Source: Bacteriovoracales bacterium (GTDB taxonomy: Bacteria; Bdellovibrionota; Bacteriovoracia; Bacteriovoracales; Bacteriovoracaceae). From it: a DNA stretch of 8,940 nucleotides. The notes beneath the pieces were generated by a model that saw only the letters and a program-made list of their open reading frames with translations, was not told where the DNA came from and made no database searches. The translations under genes were made by a program, and so were the position numbers. The stretch spans positions 1 to 8,940 of the forward strand of contig SKGZ01000107.1 in the NCBI GenBank assembly GCA_007117175.1, given 5' to 3'. This document shows positions 5,243 through 8,940 of this stretch, in pieces. Within the stretch, counting starts at the first letter, position 1. Each line of letters begins with the position of its first letter.

Positions 5243-5953
5243 TTAGCGGTTTTCCCAGTAGATGGTGAAGTAGGCGGTGGCGATGGCGGGGACGAAAAGG
5301 CTAACCAGCGGGATATTAATGAGAAGAAAAAACAATCCCCCAGCTGGGATGTAGAAAAACAGGTGCCCTATGGTGTCTTTAAAGCAATCCTTGATTTTGA
5401 GATCTACTCGGCTCCAAGAATAATCCACAAATTGAATGGAAATTAATAGGAAGGTCAGGATCAGTGCGATGGGAGTCAGCAGGGGAATATAGCCAACTAC
5501 AATGGTGACAAAACTTAAGAGGGCAATTAACAGCACTTTTTTGGTTTCTAAAATGACAATCCATAAGCTGCGGGCCAGGAAGTTGCGATCACTGGCAGTG
5601 GGGGCAGGCTTGAGATTGAGAGTCTTAGCAATGCGTTCAGAGATGAGCGTGTTAAATGGAGAGGCGATAATGGATGTGATTAACACAAAAGTCCAGTTGA
5701 TCAGAAAAAAACACAGCACTGTTAAAAAAGCGATGAGTGCATAATAGGCCATAAAGCCAATGGTCTCGGAGTCGATAGTGGAGCGTAAATAAACATGCAG
5801 CCACTCTTTAAAAAGTCCGTAGGCATAGCTAATTCCAAAACCATAAATGACAATGGCCAAAGAAAGAGGAAGTAAAGTGTAGATGAGATTGACTTTATCT
5901 TTGAAAATCAAGTTGAGTGCTTGAAAAAATGGTTTGGTGAAATGACTAATCAT
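5243..5953 (-). CDS. EI24-domain (CysZ-like) inner-membrane protein
   Basis: This 236-residue protein has the features of the EI24/CysZ family: long hydrophobic segments at about 22-48, 66-97, 139-175 and 198-230, the conserved ASPFN (97-101) followed by a SER segment, and the VDYSWSR stretch (176-182), which corresponds to the family's DYP..R motif. E. coli CysZ (about 250 residues) carries sulfate into the cell; EI24 relatives in other bacteria are not all shown to do so, hence no gene symbol. The start ATG at 5953 is 1 nt after the fabI stop, with AGGAG inside the last fabI codons, so translation is likely coupled. No cysteine-biosynthesis gene is near, so the link to fabI, rather than to sulfur assimilation, is what the context shows. 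Confidence 0.85.
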   Translation of the reverse strand: MISHFTKPFFQALNLIFKDKVNLIYTLLPLSLAIVIYGFGISYAYGLFKEWLHVYLRSTIDSETIGFMAYYALIAFLTVLCFFLINWTFVLITSIIASPFNTLISERIAKTLNLKPAPTASDRNFLARSLWIVILETKKVLLIALLSFVTIVVGYIPLLTPIALILTFLLISIQFVDYSWSRVDLKIKDCFKDTIGHLFFYIPAGGLFFLLINIPLVSLFVPAIATAYFTIYWENR

Positions 5954-5954
5954 T

Positions 5955-6725
5955 TTAAACTCCTAAACTGGAAAGTCCTGAATCGACATAAAGAATTTGA
6001 CCGGTGACTTTTTGGGACAGTGAGCTAGCCAGATAAAGAGCAGTGGCTGCCACTTCATCTTGGGTGACATTTTCTTTCAGAATAGATTTTTCTTCTGCTT
6101 GTTTAAGTTTTTCTTTAAAGCCACTGACTCCAGAAGCTGCCAAGGTGCGAATAGGGCCAGCAGAAAGTCCATTCACCCGTATTTGTTTTTGCTCCCCTAG
6201 TTCTAAGGCTAGATAACGAATACTGCATTCTAAAGCCGCTTTGGCCACACCCATTAAGTGATAGCCAGGGATAATTTTTTGTGAGCCGTAATAGGTCATG
6301 GCCATCACCGAAGCTTGATTGGAAAAAAGTGGGTAGAGCTCTCGGCACAGACCAATCAGTGAGTAACTAGAAATTTCTAAGCATTGGCGAAAACCTTTTT
6401 GGCTGACTTGTAAAAAAGGATTGGAAAGATCGTCTTTGTTAGCAAAGGCCATAGAGTGAACCAAACCATCAATTTGCTCAAATTGAATGTGTTGTTTGAG
6501 TTTTTGATAATCATCTTCATTTGAGGCATCGAAGGGAAAGACAAACTCAGCTGAGATTTCTTTGGCCAGAGGCTCCACTCTTTTAAGAATAGCCTCATTG
6601 GGATAGCTCAAAGCAATTTTAGCACCTTCAGCTGCAAATTTTTGCGCCACCGCCCAAGCAATGGATCGCTCATTGGCAACTCCCAGAATTAGTATCTTTT
6701 TATTGAGTAATGATTCATTTGCCAT
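5955..6725 (-). CDS. fabI: Enoyl-[acyl-carrier-protein] reductase (NADH), FabI
   Basis: The 256-residue product reduces the enoyl-ACP double bond, the last step of each elongation cycle in type II fatty acid synthesis. The family marks are present: the N-terminal nucleotide-binding stretch ILGVANERSIAWAVA (13-27), HSMAFA (90-95), active-site Y145 and Y155 with K162 (the Y-x6-K pair in GYHLMGVAKAALE), the substrate-loop region SAGPIRTLAASG (188-199) and the C-terminal VTGQILYVDSG (240-250). Length matches FabI (about 260) rather than the longer FabV. The start at 6725 has AAGGAG 5 nt upstream. It is divergent from hisC across a roughly 100-bp gap and is followed after 1 nt by the EI24 gene. 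FabI is the target of triclosan and isoniazid-class inhibitors in other bacteria. The call is firm. Confidence 0.95.
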   Translation of the reverse strand: MANESLLNKKILILGVANERSIAWAVAQKFAAEGAKIALSYPNEAILKRVEPLAKEISAEFVFPFDASNEDDYQKLKQHIQFEQIDGLVHSMAFANKDDLSNPFLQVSQKGFRQCLEISSYSLIGLCRELYPLFSNQASVMAMTYYGSQKIIPGYHLMGVAKAALECSIRYLALELGEQKQIRVNGLSAGPIRTLAASGVSGFKEKLKQAEEKSILKENVTQDEVAATALYLASSLSQKVTGQILYVDSGLSSLGV

Positions 6726-6746
6726 TGGCTCTCCTTGTGCAGGGTT

Positions 6747-6775
6747 ATTTTAGCAAAAAAGAAGGGCTTTCCCAG
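6747..6775 (-). promoter_or_regulatory. Possible promoter of fabI-EI24
   Basis: On the minus strand TAAAAT (6752-6747) is a reasonable -10. The best -35 at 17 bp spacing is CTGGGA (6775-6770), which matches only 3 of 6 positions. No FabR-like or FapR-like palindrome was recognised nearby. Confidence 0.35.
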
Positions 6776-6803
6776 TGAAAAAGCAAAAAATTAATGATAT
6801 ACC
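6775..6803 (+). promoter_or_regulatory. Possible extended -10 promoter of the hisC-FAH operon
   Basis: GTGAAA (6775-6780) and TATACC (6798-6803) are 17 bp apart, with TG at 6795-6796 giving TGATATACC. Transcription would start near 6810, about 20 nt before the preferred ATG at 6830. This also argues against translation starting at the ATG at 6794, which lies within the promoter. Confidence 0.4.
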
Positions 6804-6818
6804 AAAGTCACTTTCGAC

Positions 6819-6832
6819 AGGAGTGCTCTATG
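6819..6832 (+). promoter_or_regulatory. Ribosome site that fixes the hisC start at 6830
   Basis: AGGAG (6819-6823) is followed by six bases and ATG (6830-6832). The in-frame ATG at 6794 has no such site (AAAAAATTA precedes it) and would add 12 residues outside the usual HisC N-terminus. Confidence 0.75.
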
Positions 6833-7942
6833 GTAGTGAAAAGTTCTAGACAATTAGTACCGGATTATATTCAAAATCTTCGTATTTACCAGGCGGGTAA
6901 ACCCATCGAAGAGGTTCAGCGAGAAAAAGGATTAACTCGTATTAGCAAGTTGGCCAGTAATGAAAACCCTTTAGGTCCATCTCCTTACGCTATTAAAGCG
7001 ATGACTCAAAGCTTATGGGATATTCACCGTTATCCCGATATGCATGCCTACGCTTTAAAGACTGCACTAGCGGAGCTGTATAACCTCAAGAAGGAAAATA
7101 TTATTCTAGGCAATGGTAGTGAAGGGATTATGGGCTATATCATGCGCGCTTTTTTACAACCTGGAGATCAAGTACTCACTTCCGAGAAGACTTTTATTGG
7201 TTTTTATATTTTGGCAAGGGGAGCTGGAGTTCAATTGGTGACCACTGCTATGACCGAGGATGATCGCTATGATGTGAAGGCCATGGTGAAGAAAATTAAT
7301 CATGACACTAAGGTGATTTATATCGCTAATCCCAATAACCCAACTGGCACATACATGACCAGACAAGAATTTGATTATTTAATGGAGTATGTGCCAGAGC
7401 ACTGTATTGTGATTATCGATGAAGCTTATTATGAGTTTGCCAGTGAAATGGCTGATGATTACCCCAACTCGATGGATTATCGCTATGATAATGTGATTAC
7501 CCTGCGAACCTTTTCTAAGGCTTACGGACTCTCTGGGATTCGAGTGGGCTATGGTTTTGCCCATGAATTTTTTATTGAAAACTTAACAAAGGTGAAATTG
7601 CCTTTTGAGCCCAACTCTTTGGCACAAGTGGGAGCGGTGCAGGCGTTAGAAGATCGTCCCCATTTAGAGCGCACCCTTTCAGAGAACAAGAGGTTATTAA
7701 AAGAATTAACTGAATATTTACAGGGGCGTGGTTTGAAGACCATTCCATCGGTGACTAATTTTGTCACTGTGAATATGGGCAGTGAAGAAAAGAGTCAAAA
7801 ACTTTTTGAAGACTTATTAAATCATGGGGTCATTATTAGGCCATTGAGTTCCAATGAGATGAATCAATATGTGAGGATTTCTGTGGGCACGCAAAAAGAA
7901 ATGGAGCATTTTTATAGTGCTATGGAGCAGGTAAGAATATGA
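6830..7942 (+). CDS. hisC: HisC-type PLP aminotransferase (histidinol-phosphate/aromatic aminotransferase)
   Basis: From the preferred start the protein has 370 residues, normal for HisC. Motifs of class I/II aminotransferases are complete: LASNENPLGPSP (41-52), NGSEG (95-99), NPNNPTG (167-173), IDEAYYEF (196-203), TFSKAYGLSGIRVGYG (227-242) with K230 as the PLP lysine and R238, and the carboxylate-binding R349 in YVRIS. HisC moves the amino group from glutamate to imidazole-acetol phosphate in histidine synthesis, but many HisC homologues also or mainly transaminate phenylalanine and tyrosine. No other his gene is in the window, and the next gene (4-bp ATGA overlap) is a fumarylacetoacetate-hydrolase relative, which favours an aromatic amino acid role; that is inference. 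The family is certain, the substrate is not. An in-frame ATG at 6794 would add 12 residues and is less likely. Confidence 0.88.
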   Translation: MVVKSSRQLVPDYIQNLRIYQAGKPIEEVQREKGLTRISKLASNENPLGPSPYAIKAMTQSLWDIHRYPDMHAYALKTALAELYNLKKENIILGNGSEGIMGYIMRAFLQPGDQVLTSEKTFIGFYILARGAGVQLVTTAMTEDDRYDVKAMVKKINHDTKVIYIANPNNPTGTYMTRQEFDYLMEYVPEHCIVIIDEAYYEFASEMADDYPNSMDYRYDNVITLRTFSKAYGLSGIRVGYGFAHEFFIENLTKVKLPFEPNSLAQVGAVQALEDRPHLERTLSENKRLLKELTEYLQGRGLKTIPSVTNFVTVNMGSEEKSQKLFEDLLNHGVIIRPLSSNEMNQYVRISVGTQKEMEHFYSAMEQVRI

Positions 7943-8940
7943 AGATCTGTCATTATCAAAGACCTTGTCCTTATGGTAGTGAAGCTCGCCTAGGTGTGTT
8001 TTTTAATACCAGTACCATTGTTGATGTGAATTTATGTTGGCAGGCCTATTATGAGGCTCAGGGGATCTATTGGGCCAAGTCCAAGGCGCAAACTCACAAT
8101 CCAACAGTTCTTTCTCAAACTTTAATGTTGCAAGACAATGCCATCGAGTACTTTCAGCAAACCTTAGAAGTCTTTAAAAGATTATCCCAGAAGGGAGTTT
8201 TGCAAACGAGAAGCGGAGCTTACTTTTCTTTTGATCTTAACGATGAGAAAAAAACAAGACTGCATAAACCGCTGGACTCTATTCATTGTTATCGGGATTT
8301 TTACACTCATGAAGCTCATGTGAAAAAAGGATTTGAAAAAAGAGCAGAGGCAATGCCAGATGCTTGGTATGAATTACCCGTTTACTATAAGGGATCTCCT
8401 GCCGGATTTATCGCCAATGATGAAATCATTCCCTGGCCAAGCTTTACCGAAAAATTAGATTACGAACTTGAATTAGCAGCAGTGATTGGCAAGTGGGGGC
8501 AAAGTGTAAAGAGCAAGGATGCCTTTCAGCATATTTTTGGCTTTACTATTTTGAATGATATTTCTGCTAGAGATATTCAGAAAAAGGAAATGTCCGTTCG
8601 CCTAGGCCCATCTAAGGGCAAGGATTTTTGTTCGGTGATTGGTCCAGTGATTGTCACCGCTGATGAGTTTAACTATCAGGATCCTGATTTATTAATGCAG
8701 GCTAGAGTCAATGGTGAACTTTGGTCTCAAGGACATAGTAGTGAGGCTCATTACTCTTGGTCGGAGATGATTGAATTCATGAGTCGAGAAGAACAAATCC
8801 TACCCACTGATCTTTGTGGCAGTGGAACTGTTGGCACGGGTTGTGGTCTAGAGCTAGATCGCTGGATTCAGCCGGGGGATTTACTAGAATTAGAAATTGA
8901 AAAGATTGGAGTTTTAAAAAATATTGTCGGAGTACCACAA
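7939..8940 (+). CDS. Fumarylacetoacetate hydrolase (FAH) family protein, 3' end outside the window
   Basis: The frame is open for 334 codons to the edge, and the last visible residues (KIGVLKNIVGV) resemble the usual C-terminal strand of FAH proteins, so only a few residues are probably missing. Metal and catalytic positions known from mammalian fumarylacetoacetase can be matched: D120 and H127 in RDFYTHEAH, E176 and E178 in DYELELA, D207 in NDISARD and K228 in GPSKGKDF; GSGTVGTG (294-301) is the C-terminal glycine-rich loop. Fumarylacetoacetase splits fumarylacetoacetate into fumarate and acetoacetate, the last step of tyrosine degradation, but the wider family includes other C-C bond hydrolases and decarboxylases, so the exact reaction is open. 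An N-terminal part of about 110 residues precedes the core. The ATG overlaps the stop of the upstream aminotransferase gene (ATGA, 7939-7942), showing tight operon coupling; no strong ribosome site precedes it. Confidence 0.85.
   Translation, partial: MKICHYQRPCPYGSEARLGVFFNTSTIVDVNLCWQAYYEAQGIYWAKSKAQTHNPTVLSQTLMLQDNAIEYFQQTLEVFKRLSQKGVLQTRSGAYFSFDLNDEKKTRLHKPLDSIHCYRDFYTHEAHVKKGFEKRAEAMPDAWYELPVYYKGSPAGFIANDEIIPWPSFTEKLDYELELAAVIGKWGQSVKSKDAFQHIFGFTILNDISARDIQKKEMSVRLGPSKGKDFCSVIGPVIVTADEFNYQDPDLLMQARVNGELWSQGHSSEAHYSWSEMIEFMSREEQILPTDLCGSGTVGTGCGLELDRWIQPGDLLELEIEKIGVLKNIVGVPQ

Noticed and set aside
5210..5744. Plus-strand open frames of 78 and 80 codons opposite the EI24 gene
   Set aside because: Their compositions are by-products of the antisense of hydrophobic codons; the minus-strand protein carries the family motifs ASPFN and VDYSWSR.
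6794..6829. Longer hisC reading from ATG at 6794
   Set aside because: It lacks a ribosome site and its start codon lies within the predicted -10 region; AGGAG before 6830 gives a better start and a normal HisC length.
7614..7640. TGGCAC-like sequences (for example in hisC) considered as sigma-54 -24 elements
   Set aside because: None on either strand has a TTGC-type -12 element at the required spacing, and they lie inside coding regions.

Overview
The window is ordinary bacterial chromosome: dense, AT-leaning (roughly 40% GC by eye), with short gaps, 1 to 4 bp junctions and clear AAGGAG ribosome binding sites. FabI, a CysZ-like EI24 membrane protein, a sigma-54 activator and cysteine-rich secreted proteins point to a Gram-negative, non-phototrophic bacterium. 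The style (AT-lean, orphan sigma-54 response regulator, lineage-specific secreted proteins, FAH-family protein beside a HisC-like aminotransferase) would fit Bdellovibrionota, but that assignment is inference. No tRNA, rRNA, CRISPR array, insertion sequence or phage gene was seen.

Left block (1-1623) looks like a reactive-sulfur (persulfide) response locus. Transcribed leftward, an ArsR repressor fused to a rhodanese domain overlaps by 4 bp the start of a protein resembling YeeE/YedE sulfur transporters, cut by the window edge. Transcribed rightward is a metallo-beta-lactamase-fold protein of the persulfide-dioxygenase/Blh type. The 84-bp divergent region holds an 11-4-11 bp perfect inverted repeat overlapping the -35 elements of both predicted promoters, a good candidate ArsR operator. 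The MBL gene is damaged at its 5' end: its best start (ATG at 745, strong RBS) is followed by an in-frame TAA at codon 4, and homologous-looking sequence continues past the stop.

Middle block (1590-5158, leftward): two unrecognised exported proteins (415 aa, possibly beta-rich; 286 aa, 13 cysteines) and an orphan sigma-54-dependent response regulator. The regulator's 3' end overlaps the convergent MBL gene by 34 bp. An in-frame hexanucleotide repeat sits at its phosphoacceptor aspartate.

Right block: fabI (enoyl-ACP reductase) is followed after 1 nt by the EI24/CysZ-like gene, both leftward. Divergent from fabI, a HisC-type aminotransferase overlaps by 4 bp a fumarylacetoacetate-hydrolase-family gene that runs off the right edge. 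This pairing suggests aromatic amino acid catabolism rather than histidine synthesis, as inference.

Nothing here is clearly a new multi-gene system. The most unusual items are the interrupted dioxygenase, the probable leaderless transcripts (arsR and the 286-aa gene), the repeat at the phosphorylation site and the two unknown secreted proteins beside an orphan sigma-54 activator.
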